A DNA stretch of 64,000 bases. It comes from Tritrichomonas musculus (Eukaryota > Parabasalia > Tritrichomonadida > Tritrichomonadidae). The position numbers and the translations under genes are program-made. The stretch spans positions 5,890,001 through 5,954,000 of the forward strand of contig JAPFFF010000007.1 in NCBI GenBank assembly GCA_039105265.1. The letters run 5' to 3'. Of the stretch, positions 29,431 through 41,200 are shown in pieces; the stretch's first letter is position 1, and every line of letters begins with the position of its first letter. The notes beneath the pieces are model-generated. The model saw nothing but the letters and a program-made list of their open reading frames with translations, ran no database searches and was not told where the DNA came from.

Positions 29431-30591
29431 TTAATCAGTGGTGGTAGTGGTAGTTGTATCTGTTACCCCACTTTGTCCATCGACTGTAGTAGTGGTAGTA
29501 GTTGTGGTGGTGGTTGATGTTGTTTCTTCGGTTGATGAGGATTCTTCTTCAGCTGTTGATGATGTGCCCTCATCAGTTTTTTCAATATCTGGTTCAGCTG
29601 GCTGAGCATCAGCAACAACTGGTTGAACATCTGTAGCAGTTGGTTCTTCTGTTGTTGTTGTTGTAGTTGAAGTTGTTTCTGAAGTTACTGATCCAGTTGA
29701 TGATGACTCTTCCTCTGAGCCAGATGTGCCTTCAACAGTACTATCTTCTGTTGTACTTTCTGGTTGTGCTTCAGGAGCTGGTAGGTTTTCTGGTTGTGCT
29801 TCAGGAGCTGGTGGGTTTTCTGGTTGGGCTTCAGGAGCTGGTTCTTCCTCCGTTGATGAAGATTCTTCTTCCTCACGCCTTAATCTTTCTTCTTCCCTTC
29901 TCTTTAATTCTTGTTCTTCTTCAATTTTATCCTTTTCCTCTTGTTTCTTTTCTATTTTAAGATTTGCTCTAACGAAAGCTAACTCAGCATCATCACAGAA
30001 TTCATCACCCTTGGATCTCTTTCCTCTGGTTTCTCTTCTTGCTTCTTTCTTTCTAGCTCTTTCTTCACGCTTTTGTTGCTTTGGATCAACATATTGATGT
30101 TCATGATGTCTTACTTCATGTTCTTGTCTTTTTTCATGTTCATGTTTTTCGGTTTCACGTTCTACTCTCTTTGGTTTTTGTTCGATGACTTCTTCTTCTT
30201 CACTTTCTGAAGATGGTTCATCTGAGTAATCACTTTGGTTGGAATTTTCATATCTTTTGTCTTCTCTTGTATGAACTGGTTCTCTCTTTCCTTCTTTTCT
30301 TTCTAATCTTTCTTCTCTTCTTTGTTCTCTTCTCTCTTCTCTTTCCTCTCTTCTTTGCTCTCTTCGCTCTTCTCTAGTTTCGTAATGAGAATCGTTATGC
30401 TCTGGAGGTAGACCTTTCTTTTCTTGTTTTCTCTCATATTTTCGTCCTAATTTTTCATCCTTCATTTTGATTTTTTCTAATTTAGCTTGTTGTCGAGATT
30501 CTCTTTTTTCTTGTTTTTTCTCGCGTCTTGCTTCACGTCTAGCCTCTCGGGCTTCTCTTTTCATTTCTCTGAAATCTTCTCTTTGAGACAT
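29431..30591 (-). CDS. Highly charged coiled-coil protein with Thr/Ser-rich tail, 386 aa
   Basis: ATG at 30,591. Residues 1-250 are almost all Arg/Glu/Lys/Gln (for example REARREARREKKQEKRESRQ), predicting a long single alpha-helix or coiled coil. Near residues 245-285 is a Pro/Glu/Ala segment in which PAPEAQPEN is repeated three times. The end is a Ser/Thr/Glu tail with long Thr runs. No domain is recognised. Such proteins are often cytoskeleton-associated or low-complexity spacers, but that is inference. The other ORFs overlapping it (29,667-30,097) are shadows of these repeats. Confidence 0.8.
   Translation of the reverse strand: MSQREDFREMKREAREARREARREKKQEKRESRQQAKLEKIKMKDEKLGRKYERKQEKKGLPPEHNDSHYETREERREQRREEREERREQRREERLERKEGKREPVHTREDKRYENSNQSDYSDEPSSESEEEEVIEQKPKRVERETEKHEHEKRQEHEVRHHEHQYVDPKQQKREERARKKEARRETRGKRSKGDEFCDDAELAFVRANLKIEKKQEEKDKIEEEQELKRREEERLRREEEESSSTEEEPAPEAQPENPPAPEAQPENLPAPEAQPESTTEDSTVEGTSGSEEESSSTGSVTSETTSTTTTTTEEPTATDVQPVVADAQPAEPDIEKTDEGTSSTAEEESSSTEETTSTTTTTTTTTTVDGQSGVTDTTTTTTTD
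29440..29875. repeat. Low-complexity and short tandem repeats within the gene
   Basis: A nearly exact 33-bp unit (CTGGTTGTGCTTCAGGAGCT followed by GGTAGGTTTT or GGTGGGTTTT) is repeated three times at about 29,759-29,853. It encodes the PAPEAQPEN repeats. Runs of GTTGTT and GGTAGT elsewhere in this segment encode the Thr and Ser/Thr tracts. Confidence 0.7.
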
Positions 30592-31362
30592 ATTTATAAA
30601 ATGATTAGTTTTTATTTTCTTTACATACGGAATTGAAAATTATGATGATATAATTAACTTTTTGTTTAGTAATTTTACATATATTTCAATTTTTGAATTA
30701 GAAAAAATTTATTTATCGACAACGATAGGTCTTAATCTATTGAAAAATTCAAATTAAGAAGACTATCCTCTTAAAGTTTTTTATTTTATATTTTATTTTC
30801 TCTCAATTTTTAAAATCTTTTCTTAAAATTGAGACGTTGATTATAAGCATCAAAAAAATATTCAAATTCTTTTTTCGCAATCATTTTAGTTTTATTTAAA
30901 AATACATCTTATATAACTTATTTATCACTAATTAAATAGTATAATTCATTTTTTATATTTCTGATTAGTCATTTTTTTTGATTTTTTTTATTTAAAACGT
31001 CTTTAAGATTTACTTCTTATTGATAAAAATCATTTATTTTGATTATATTATGAATGTGAATATTTATTTGTCTATTAATTCTAATGAAAATTTTCATATA
31101 GTAATATCGGATTACTCAATAAATAATTTATTACTTTGATTATGATAAAATTTTTGATTTATAATAGAATATATGCTTAAAAATAATATGATATATAAAA
31201 AAAAATAAATAAAATAAAATTTTATTAATCAATTTTGTTTCAAACATAATAACATTGTCCTATTTATATAATTATATGATAGTTGTGTTTAATATATTTA
31301 AATCGCAAGCCGAAATATTATTTTAATAAGAACATAATAAAATCATTCATACATGACGGGTT
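30592..31362. other. AT-rich intergenic gap
   Basis: 770 bp of A/T-rich sequence upstream of the charged protein gene. No gene, RNA or clear repeat is seen. Confidence 0.6.
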
Positions 31363-31725
31363 TTAAGCAGGTATTGACATAATTGATGAATTGGAAAAAG
31401 AATCATATTCTTTTTCTATTTCCTTTTGTGGTTTAGCAATGAAGAGTCTAATAATACCTTTTTTAATTCTGTGTTTCATTCTTCTCTTTTTGTTGTTATC
31501 TTTTTCATCAATATTGTTGGGGTCTGATTTTGCTTTCTGATTTTTTTTGGCTTCTTTTGTTTCTTTTTTGTGTTTTTTATCTTGATTGTGTGCGTGCATA
31601 ATTTTCTCTTTCTCTTTTTCCTTTTCTTTCTTTTCTTCCTTTTTTTCTTTTGCCTTTTCTTTTTCTCTTTCTTTCGCCTCCTTTTTCTCTTTTTCTCTGT
31701 CTATTTCTTTCTCTTTATTTGACAT
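31363..31725 (-). CDS. Lys/Glu-rich small basic protein, 120 aa
   Basis: ATG at 31,725. The first 65 residues are nearly pure Lys and Glu with Arg and Asp (KEREKEKAKEKKEEKKEKEK), predicting a charged helix. It is followed by NDPNNIDE-like linker sequence, a very basic patch (NNKKRRMKHRIKKGIIRLFI) and a Ser-rich end. No family is recognised. The basic patch could be a nuclear signal or a membrane- or RNA-binding stretch. Low complexity makes the coding call less certain than for its neighbours, but the frame begins with ATG and the C-terminal third is normal protein sequence. Confidence 0.6.
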   Translation of the reverse strand: MSNKEKEIDREKEKKEAKEREKEKAKEKKEEKKEKEKEKEKIMHAHNQDKKHKKETKEAKKNQKAKSDPNNIDEKDNNKKRRMKHRIKKGIIRLFIAKPQKEIEKEYDSFSNSSIMSIPA

Positions 31726-32204
31726 GAATTTATTTCAATGAACTTTAATCTCTAAATTAATTAATTCTCACAAAAATTTGAGAATTCTATCTGAAAAATT
31801 CCGAAGTTTTACAAAAAAATTCAATTGATATCTCCTTTTTTATTATTTAGGTTGACAATTTTTTCAACGAAAAAGAGCCCAAAAAACGAAAATGTTTTAT
31901 ATTGTTTTTATTCTCTTTAATATTTTTTGAATATATTTGAAATATATTGAATTTTTTCAATAGAGTATATGATTTTGATTGAAATCAAAAAATCATTTTT
32001 TTCTCATTTTTACTTATTCTATATAAAAGCAAATTATAAATTATTCATCCTAAAAGGATTGATGTATAGTGTGATATTCAATCTATCACTTAAATCAATT
32101 ATACAAAACTATTAATAACTCAAAGATAGTATCAAATTAGTATTCTCAATTAAGTATAATGAATTTGATAAAACATATAATTTCATCATAACAATAAATC
32201 ATTA

Positions 32205-32239
<35 letters not shown>

Positions 32240-33578
32240 GATCACGTCTTTGGTGGTTATTGAAAATCGTCGTTTCGACTTCATATTGAAATATTATATA
32301 CTATATTAATTTTTATGCAAGTTTTATAAAGACCAAAAAAAAAATCTATTGTAGGGGAAAAACATTATTCATGTTTTAAAAATCCAAGTTATCAAAAAGT
32401 TTAACTTTTCAGAACTAACGTACGATTTTTAATTCTAAACGTTTTTACATGTTTGATAGAAGAGGTGTAAACACACAGAAATAAATCTATTTATCGACAA
32501 ATGAAAGAAAAATATCAAAGTATAAAAATTATTCAAAAAGTGGTCAAATTGAACGATATTTTATTTATATTTCTCAATTTTTTTTTTTATTCATTTATCA
32601 TTCTGAATTTACTTATGTATTTAGTCATTTTAGAAATGAATTTTCCTTATATTAAAGATAATAATATGTTTTACTATTAAAATTTAATATTAAAAAATCA
32701 TTGGAACTCCAAACAACATTAAATCACATAAATATCCAATTAATTGATTTATTCAACTGATAAATAATTATATTTGCTTGATATAATTACATTTAATAAT
32801 TATCTGTTATAATTTTTCAGAAAAAATTGATTTTTCTAAAAAGATATAAATTCATGCAATTATTACGGTTTCGACTCCAAAATGCGAATAATATATTGAA
32901 TATGCTCTCTTAAATAAATATTTATTAAAAATATTATATTTCTTAAAAAAAATTCATTATCAAAAAAACAATAATGATAATCTAATAGAATTATTAACAC
33001 TAATCGTCGTACAAAATAAAATATCAATGTAAATAAATGCATAGCAAAAAGGATTATTCCTCAGGATTACAGAAACTAAAAAAAAAGATATGGAATTTTT
33101 TAAGTCTACTATAAGTTTTATTTTAAAGGCATAATATCATTTTATCATTTAGTACTAAAATAAAATATCAAAATTATTAATCTACATGTCCTTTGGATGA
33201 TCAATAAAAAATTTCATTATTCAATTATTTCAACACACTTTAGATAATTACGTTATATATCATTATAAATTATTTTATCTAATATAAAGAACTAATATAT
33301 TTCAAGAATTTTGCTTTTTCTTGTTTTTATAATAAGATATAAAAGCATTTTTATGCCTTTTAACGTAAGAAAAACGGTTACGCGTACTACTTTTTATTAT
33401 TTTAAATATATCCAAGAATCGAAGAAATGTCTAAAAAAATGTTTAAAAAACACATAATATAACTTAATTAAGAAATGTTAAAAACATTTTCAACTTAAAA
33501 AGATTATAAAATGTAGATTTTTTCATTTTTCCAATATTATTATGGTTAAATATTGACCAATACGATAAAAATATCATT
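31726..33578. other. AT-rich intergenic gap with a T/A homopolymer junction
   Basis: 1.85 kb with no open frame I accept. At about 32,205-32,238 a T run passes directly into an A run of 19, followed by a less AT-rich stretch of about 45 bp (GGATCACGTCTTTGGTGGTT, then a GTCGTTTCGAC hairpin, 32,239-32,284). Read on the minus strand, that stretch ends in a long T run, which would suit a Pol III transcript, but I cannot identify it. Confidence 0.5.
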
Positions 33579-36500
33579 CTATTTTCTATTTACAAGATAA
33601 GTAATTACCATTCCATTTTTCACTTCTATTTGTCCTCTTTCTTTAATTGCATAAGAATCTCCGTAAATTAATTCGTACACTGATCTTGATACATGAACTT
33701 GAGATGGAACACCATGATGTTCCATTTGTTGAGCCATGTTAATAGCTGGACCGAGAATCTCAAAAGTAGGTTTTCCAATTCCAAGTACACCAGCTACAAT
33801 AGGCCCACCTGTATTAATACCAACTCGAATTTTCAACGTTTCATTCAATTCTTTATTTAAATCCTGAATAGCATCAAGAGCGTCTAGTCCAAAATTGACT
33901 ACTTCTTTAGCATGTAAAGCTGGTTGATTAACCTCAGCAAAAACTCCGCCAGCTGCCATGTAACAATCGCCAATACATTTAATTTTGGTCATTGTCGAAT
34001 ATTTCGCCACCAAATTGTCGTTTTTCATGAATAACAGATTCAAAGTTGACATTACTTTTTCAGCAGGTAAAGATCCGCACCAAGGAGTGAAAGATACGAT
34101 ATCCATAAATACAATTGTTGCTGATTGCACAGCGAACGAGATATTCTTCTCTCCAGCCTGTACACGAGGTACTAAAGATGCTGGCAATATTGAACTTAGT
34201 AAAGAATCTGATTTTTGTCTTTCTTCTTTTATTAACGTATTATAACGTATAGTTTGAGTTGTATCGCGTAAGCAAAAACATAAGCAATCATTAATTAAAG
34301 TTGATGTAACTTCCAAGCTAGAAACTGTTCCTGTGTCTGGCGAATTAAATGATAAAATTTCGGTTATCGGTTTGTTAAGTGAGGCATTCAATAAATTTGA
34401 GATGTTTCCTTTGAATCTTGAATTTGAGAAGAATTCTGTAACGGGTTGATTTGAGAGCTCTTTGATCGTCTTCTCTCCGAAAAGTCTGTTGATTGCTTTG
34501 TTGGCGGTTATCATATTTTTTTCAATGTCAGAAACGATAACTCCATCAGGGAGGTCGTTAACGATATCCTCATAATATTTGGCCTTTCTGACAGCATTTT
34601 CACCTTTATTTTTTGAGAAGTTTCCGTCTAAAACATTCATGATTTTGACACTCGAAGCAAGAACTTTTGGCGGGCAATGAAGAAGTAAAGACAAAACGCC
34701 GTGAATGTGATCTTCAATCGAGTGAATCAAGAACAATAAAACGCATTCAAAAAGGAAGCCAACGACGAGTAGGATGACGATGTAATAAATTTTATCTTTG
34801 TATAAACTTTCCATATCATCAGTGATAGTTTCAATGATTCCTTCTGACATTGGCGCGATGAAAATATCGTAAACAGGATAAATAAGCAAATCCCAAATGA
34901 CTCTAAATTTGTCATCATTTGGGAGCACCGGATGATTTTCTTCATCAAATTGGTAAGGAATGATATATGAACGATAAATGCCTTCAGTTAGAATGATGAT
35001 GTCATCGGCAGTGAAACAAACAGTTGCATTTCTGAAATCCGTTGTCAATTGCAATGGATTTTCGCAATAAAACTTTGTGTCAGCATCTTCAATGTACTCT
35101 TGATATGCATTGAATGGAGGATCATCAATTGCGCTGCCGCCGTAACGTGCTTTGTTATAATAGAATCTTGTTGTTGATAAACGAGAATTTATTCTATTTA
35201 ATAAATGATCTTTGTCTAAGTTAAATATTGTTGTGTTTGGATTATTGAAACCAATGAGGCTTGTTATGCACGTCATTGCAGCAATCAAGTTTGCATACAT
35301 TCCTTGCAAGTAATCAAGGTGTGGGCAATTAGAACGAAGGTTGCTGCTGATATCACTCATTGTCAATAACAAGATAACAATGCTGACAATCTGAAGAACC
35401 ATTATAAGAGCCAATAACAAGGCAATATAAACAGAGTCATGTGAATTAGAACCAGCTGATCCTCCGGTCATGAAAATCTTCAAAATATTGTCTTCTTGTT
35501 TATTCATTTCTGAATTGTTTTGCGTCGTGTTTGTTGTACTGTCTGTTTCTTTCTTGAGAATTCGAAGATTCTCAGCAAGTTGCGATACAGCGTTTTTCGG
35601 AATTGCTGTTAAACAACGATAAGCTTCTTCCTTGTTTGATTGGACCCATCTAATTGAAACAATCATAACAATCACAAACAAGATTGCTGAAATAACAACG
35701 GCAACATACATAATGATAGTGATCATCTTTCTGATATTCTTATCATTGTCAGATACATATTGAACCATGTTATCTAACGCTGAATTGAATTTGTCTGCAA
35801 TTTTTGTCATCGATGTTGATGGATTCAAAATTGCAGATGTATTGACAAAATCATCAGAGATGCTGTTGTTTGTAATCAGCTCTCTTTGTTGTGATATAAT
35901 GTCACTTAAGGCACTAATTGTATTTATGTTTTTATACGTTGCATTCGTCTTACTGAAAAACGAGTAGTTTAACGTTGGCTCAAATAGATCAGCTCTCGCC
36001 AGTGTCATGTATGAATTTGAATTTCGATATGCACGGAATCCATCTAATTTCTGTAAGGCAAGAGTCATTTCTTTGCATAAATACGACAATTGTTGGAATG
36101 TGTCAAGTGAAGAACCGAAATTTTTGGGAAGAATGTCTGGATCTGTTCCATTTGGCTTCTCAAACACTCCTTTCTTTTCGATGAAAGTTTGAAGTCCGAA
36201 TCCGATGATCTGATACATTAAAGTTCTCGACAATGAAATGTCACGCATGTAAGTCAGCGGGGCATTCAAAGAGTCAATGAACACTGGCATGACAATGAGA
36301 ATAATAATGCAAGGAAGCGCAAACAAAACGAAATAAAGAACAAGAGACAATATTCGAACTCCTCTAGTTGAAGGTATCTTTATATTTTTAATTCTTTCAG
36401 TAAAAACGGTTGATTCTTCTCTTTCTTGATTTTCTGCTTCTGTTTCTTCTAGATCAATGACAGAGCCAGTCATTTCATTGTTCGTTGTCTGAGAAATTGT

Positions 36501-38240
36501 CACTTGATCACTTCGATTCAGTTTCTCTGGTAACAAAGGAAAAGCAATGATTCCATATTCGTGAGTTTGGTCCTTATTCACGTTAATGTTTCTTTGCAAA
36601 AGACGTGATTTTTCTATCATTTCAACACATGTGTCGTAGTCAGCAAGTAGCTCTTTGCAGAAACGCGCATATTGGCGTGTGACGAATCTGTTGTTTGGAA
36701 AAAGACGAATTACGTGCATCAATTCACCATCACTTGATCTTATGTTTTTGATTGCCCTTTTCGTGGCCATTTCCATGTCCGATATGTTTCCTTGAATTGC
36801 CATGTCCCAGACGTTTCGAAGCTTATGTTTAGCGCTTGTTACATGTTTTGAAATATGATTCAATTTCACTTTAAGATCAGGTGATAAATTGACCTCTCTT
36901 TGACGTGCAATTGACAATGATTGGAGCTTGACTGTTCGCGCTGATTGTCCTTTAACTTTGTTTGTAATGATGCTTCTGAAGATCCATGCAAGCGTCTGTG
37001 TTTCTTCTGGATAAATTGCACAGAATTTGGCATATATGAACCATGTATCTGCATCATTCGGCCACCTTTCAATTCCCATTTTCATGAAGCTCCAATTCAA
37101 GCACATTGGATGTAATTCAGAAAAACCGGTAACCGCCAAATTAATGAAATTATTTACCGTTTTCACCCTCGTTTCAAAGAGTTCAATGTCATCGTTAATT
37201 TGGTCTATTAAATTAAGACGTTTAATTACGACTCTTTTCATCATTAAAATTGCAATGAAGACGAAAGCAACTTCAAGTGCAATGAAGACAGCAAGAAGAA
37301 TGAATGAAGCGTCTTTTTTAAGTATTTGCATTACGCCAATTATGATGCACATTGTTCCGCCAGTGAGACAAGAAGCAAAGTAAACCTTGGATTCAACTGG
37401 CTTTGCAAGTCCTCCCTTGTAAAAGACTGTCAATGACGACACGAAGTAACAAACGGCAATAATGAAGCAAAAAACCATTGTAATTGTATGTCCTGCATAT
37501 TCGCAAATGCTCACCAAGACATTAATAACGAGAACAGTGATGACAATCAAGTTTTGCGGCACCGTGCACACTGTTATTAACGACATTGGCTGGAAAGTCA
37601 AGACTTGTAACGCAATTGTTAAGAAAATGAAAAGATATATTATTGTAAGAATGAATGATACAACAAGTAGAATTATTGTCCTCGCAACATGTTCGTTTTT
37701 GGATGTTTCAAAGATGTAATTGCTGAACTTTGAGAATAAAATTTCACACGCTATTGGAGGCAAAATGAATCCGATTGAGAAAAAATAAATGGAAATGAAA
37801 GGAGGAACAAGTTTTGGCAAGTTTGCATTTTTCTGAAAGATTTTGGCGCATACAAGGAGCAAAATAATAGAAAATGCTGTCATTATTATATAAATAATGA
37901 TCATTGGTAATGACGCCTGAGGATGACATTTTGGTGGAATCAAATAAAAGAAGATACTGAAAACAAAAAGAGTTTTGTTTGCTATCGGATCAGTTTCCCA
38001 GAATTCTAAATAACCTGGAAATAAAGATGGACCAATAAGTTGCAATATTCTGATGACAGTGATAACAGAATGAAGTGTTTCAAATGGTGGAGATACTGAA
38101 TAAACATATGATATCAATTCTGATAATTGCTTTCTTAATATTTTGGATTGAGACTTCTCAAGAAGACCTCCATACTTCTGTTCTGACTGTGAATTGAATG
38201 AAAAAGAATTCGCAGTGCCAGATTGTGTTTCTGTTTTCAT
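33579..38240 (-). CDS. Multi-membrane adenylate cyclase with PAS domain, 1,553 aa
   Basis: ATG at 38,240. About eight membrane helices lie at 80-340, then a cytosolic helical linker (340-615), a helix at about 637-665, an extracytoplasmic domain, helices near 855, 935 and 1,170, a PAS domain at about 1,220-1,330 (YEDIVNDLPDGVIVSDIEKN), and a class III cyclase domain at about 1,365-1,553. The metal-binding Asp pair is present (VFMDIVSF and KCIGDCYM). Lys in TKIKCIGD and an acidic residue in FEILG are the adenine-type specificity pair, so the product is probably cAMP. NMAQQM stands where NVASRM is usual, so the transition-state Arg is replaced by Gln. This membrane-PAS-cyclase layout is a large trichomonad family. 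The PAS domain probably senses a ligand or redox state. Many overlapping ORFs on the plus strand are shadows. Confidence 0.92.
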   Translation of the reverse strand: MKTETQSGTANSFSFNSQSEQKYGGLLEKSQSKILRKQLSELISYVYSVSPPFETLHSVITVIRILQLIGPSLFPGYLEFWETDPIANKTLFVFSIFFYLIPPKCHPQASLPMIIIYIIMTAFSIILLLVCAKIFQKNANLPKLVPPFISIYFFSIGFILPPIACEILFSKFSNYIFETSKNEHVARTIILLVVSFILTIIYLFIFLTIALQVLTFQPMSLITVCTVPQNLIVITVLVINVLVSICEYAGHTITMVFCFIIAVCYFVSSLTVFYKGGLAKPVESKVYFASCLTGGTMCIIIGVMQILKKDASFILLAVFIALEVAFVFIAILMMKRVVIKRLNLIDQINDDIELFETRVKTVNNFINLAVTGFSELHPMCLNWSFMKMGIERWPNDADTWFIYAKFCAIYPEETQTLAWIFRSIITNKVKGQSARTVKLQSLSIARQREVNLSPDLKVKLNHISKHVTSAKHKLRNVWDMAIQGNISDMEMATKRAIKNIRSSDGELMHVIRLFPNNRFVTRQYARFCKELLADYDTCVEMIEKSRLLQRNINVNKDQTHEYGIIAFPLLPEKLNRSDQVTISQTTNNEMTGSVIDLEETEAENQEREESTVFTERIKNIKIPSTRGVRILSLVLYFVLFALPCIIILIVMPVFIDSLNAPLTYMRDISLSRTLMYQIIGFGLQTFIEKKGVFEKPNGTDPDILPKNFGSSLDTFQQLSYLCKEMTLALQKLDGFRAYRNSNSYMTLARADLFEPTLNYSFFSKTNATYKNINTISALSDIISQQRELITNNSISDDFVNTSAILNPSTSMTKIADKFNSALDNMVQYVSDNDKNIRKMITIIMYVAVVISAILFVIVMIVSIRWVQSNKEEAYRCLTAIPKNAVSQLAENLRILKKETDSTTNTTQNNSEMNKQEDNILKIFMTGGSAGSNSHDSVYIALLLALIMVLQIVSIVILLLTMSDISSNLRSNCPHLDYLQGMYANLIAAMTCITSLIGFNNPNTTIFNLDKDHLLNRINSRLSTTRFYYNKARYGGSAIDDPPFNAYQEYIEDADTKFYCENPLQLTTDFRNATVCFTADDIIILTEGIYRSYIIPYQFDEENHPVLPNDDKFRVIWDLLIYPVYDIFIAPMSEGIIETITDDMESLYKDKIYYIVILLVVGFLFECVLLFLIHSIEDHIHGVLSLLLHCPPKVLASSVKIMNVLDGNFSKNKGENAVRKAKYYEDIVNDLPDGVIVSDIEKNMITANKAINRLFGEKTIKELSNQPVTEFFSNSRFKGNISNLLNASLNKPITEILSFNSPDTGTVSSLEVTSTLINDCLCFCLRDTTQTIRYNTLIKEERQKSDSLLSSILPASLVPRVQAGEKNISFAVQSATIVFMDIVSFTPWCGSLPAEKVMSTLNLLFMKNDNLVAKYSTMTKIKCIGDCYMAAGGVFAEVNQPALHAKEVVNFGLDALDAIQDLNKELNETLKIRVGINTGGPIVAGVLGIGKPTFEILGPAINMAQQMEHHGVPSQVHVSRSVYELIYGDSYAIKERGQIEVKNGMVITYLVNRK

Positions 38241-41200
38241 TTAATTAAATCCTAAAAAAAAATAATAATCAAATCTAAAAAAAACGCAAATATATTCAAA
38301 TATAAATATTTCAAAAATTCAATACTTATCAGAAAAAATTGAATATTTATAAAAAATTGAATAAAGAAAATCAATACAATTGAATAATTTCCATTTTTTA
38401 AAAAAACGAGTTATTTGCGGTAAATTATATTGTTTCAAATTTTCAATTTCAACATCAATTCAATACTTTTTTTAATAACTGAATTTTTTGATTATTAATT
38501 ACATCATATTGTAGGTTTCACTATTTTGGTAAAGGGGATAAAAAATCTGGATTTTTGAATAGTATTGAATTTTCAATACAATAGAAAATGATATATAAAA
38601 AAAAAAATCATTATTTTTAGATATAGCAAAAATATGAAAAAAAAGTAAAATAAAAAAATGCTTATTTTAAAATAAAGTAATTGGCAATTCCAATAAACAC
38701 CAAAAAAAAGTTAAAGACGATAAGATAATAATATTTTTTTTTTCAAAATTTTGAAAGAGCCCTCATCTGAAATTTTTATTCAAATAAAAAATCGGGGGGG
38801 GGGGGGGAAAAAAAAAAAAAAAAAATACCATTACAATAAAAAAAAATAGTGCAATATTATAAATTTTAAATCGAAATATAAAATTTTCTCTTCTCAAATT
38901 TTAGCGTTTGTTTCAAAAGTGCTAGGAAACGATGAACTTTTTTTTTCATGAAATTTACATTCATATTTCAGTAATTTGCTTTTTAAAATCAAATGGTTTT
39001 GGGCTAAATCTTTTAATGATTGTCATGCATTGTAAATAAGTTGAGTTTTTCATAATTCCAAAGTAAGAAAATTGCAAATAAAAAAAGCGCAGTATGATTT
39101 TATATAAAAAACCCTAAGTTTTATTTTTATGGAATCTTTATAATTAATTAGTACAAATAAAATGTTTTGATTTAAGTAGAGATAATCATTCATTTTTTTA
39201 AATTAATGATTATACCAAAATTATGGTAATTTATTTAATAAATACTTTCATTATAGGTATGATGAAATTAAAAAAAATATGATAAAATTGATTGGAGTCT
39301 TCAGGTTTAAAATATTAATAATATCTAAATTTGATAATTTTGTTTTCTAGGTAAATCATGATTTTTTTATTTACCATTATGAATAAAAAAGAAGAGATTG
39401 ATGTATATGCTTGGTATCAAGATAACAAAAATGATTAACATATTTTAATTAACAAAATAACAAGCCAAACATAATTGTGATTGATTATATGGCAATAAAT
39501 ATCATATATAAAAACAAATGGCATATTTGGTGTGTTTTTATTAAATATTTGATCGATAGATAATAATATAAAAGATCTGAATCATTCAAAATAGAATGAA
39601 AATGATTCATTTAAGACAATTTTGAAGCATATTTTAGAGATTAACTTAGTATATTTCAAGTTGAAGCATATTTCATAATTGTGAAATATCTGAAATATGT
39701 GAGTAATTTCGCAATTTCCAAAGTTTTGAGAAGTGGTCTTTATTAATTCATAAAATAATAATTATTAATCAAACAAAATAATAACAATTGAGATTCGGGC
39801 AATTTTTTTACAAATAAATTAATCAAAATTGAAACAAAAACGCATCAGAATTTCTGATATGCAAAAAAAATTTCATAAACTTCAGAAAAGCAAACTTTTT
39901 GAGAATATAATCTCCTTGAGTTGTATCTACTCTAAGAATAAATAAAAAGTTTTATTTTGTTCATTTTAAAGATTCGCTTTTTAGAAAACAAGGAATGGTT
40001 GATAGTCATTAGATCAAAATTAAACTAGAGGGTCAACTAATTGAATGGGCAATTTTTTCTCATTGTTTTCCTTTTTTTGCGTTATGTAATTAATAAATTC
40101 AAATTTTTATTTTACTTATAAATAATATAAAAATAATTATATATAAATATTACTTTTATGATTTGATTAAGGGCAATCGATGAAAATTGGAGATTCTCAA
40201 TTTCAAATAATTCAAGATAGATCAAATGATGATTTAAAAGTATTCGCTAATATAATTAGAATAAACCATGTGAGATTCAATATTTTTACAAAATGGCTGA
40301 GATATAATCAGTTTTTTGAAATAATTACTGATGCTATTAAATCAAACATTTCCCCAAATTCAACACACCAAATCATTCGAAAACAATATATCAGATATAT
40401 ATGCATATAATAAATCTATTTATTCGACTAAATCTCAAATCTCAACTACCAATATTTTATTAGAGTCATGATAAATTACACTCGATCATTAGTTTTGTAC
40501 ATTCTCCCAAGCAAATATATAAATTGATTTAAAATACCGTATGAGTAATTATTTTTTATATCTAAATCAATGATTAAATATGCAAGAATATTTAAAAAAT
40601 ATTAATATCCTATCAAGAAAAATTTGTAAAACTATAATACAAAAATTTAAAAAAAAAAAATTGAGAGAAAAAAATATTTGAATAGGCATTCAAATTAGAT
40701 TAATTATGAATAAAACATTTTTATCTCAATAATATAAATAAATTATAGAGATATTTTAGATAGAAAAACTATTATATATTATATTAAATATTATATGTAC
40801 TTATGAAAAATCAAAACCAATTATACTATGAGTTTTTGTGTTAAAAATAAGTTGACCCTCTTCTATTTAACTTAAATTTTTTGATGAATTGACCAAATAT
40901 ATTCTCAAAGCGGAAAAGTCTAGAGAAAAAAGAAGAGTCGAAACTAGCGAATTTGTAATAAATATGATTATAATTAAAATTTTTTACTTAATAACAGATA
41001 ATAAATATAATCTATTAATTATGATATATTTAATGCGCTAGAAAACAAGATATTACTATAAAAAATGATGACTTTTGAATTCAAATACTGATCGTAATAG
41101 GCAAATTTTTAACCTTGGATAATTTTGTTAAAACTTTTCTATAAAAAGCATTTTATTAATCATTTATATCATAAAAAATATCATATATTTGATTTTTGAT

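Noticed and set aside
33985-37719. Many plus-strand open frames opposite the cyclase gene
   Set aside because: Shadows of a long gene; none has a recognisable product.
40180-40410. 76-codon open stretch with ATG in the AT desert
   Set aside because: Ile/Asn-rich composition as expected from random AT sequence; no recognisable motif.
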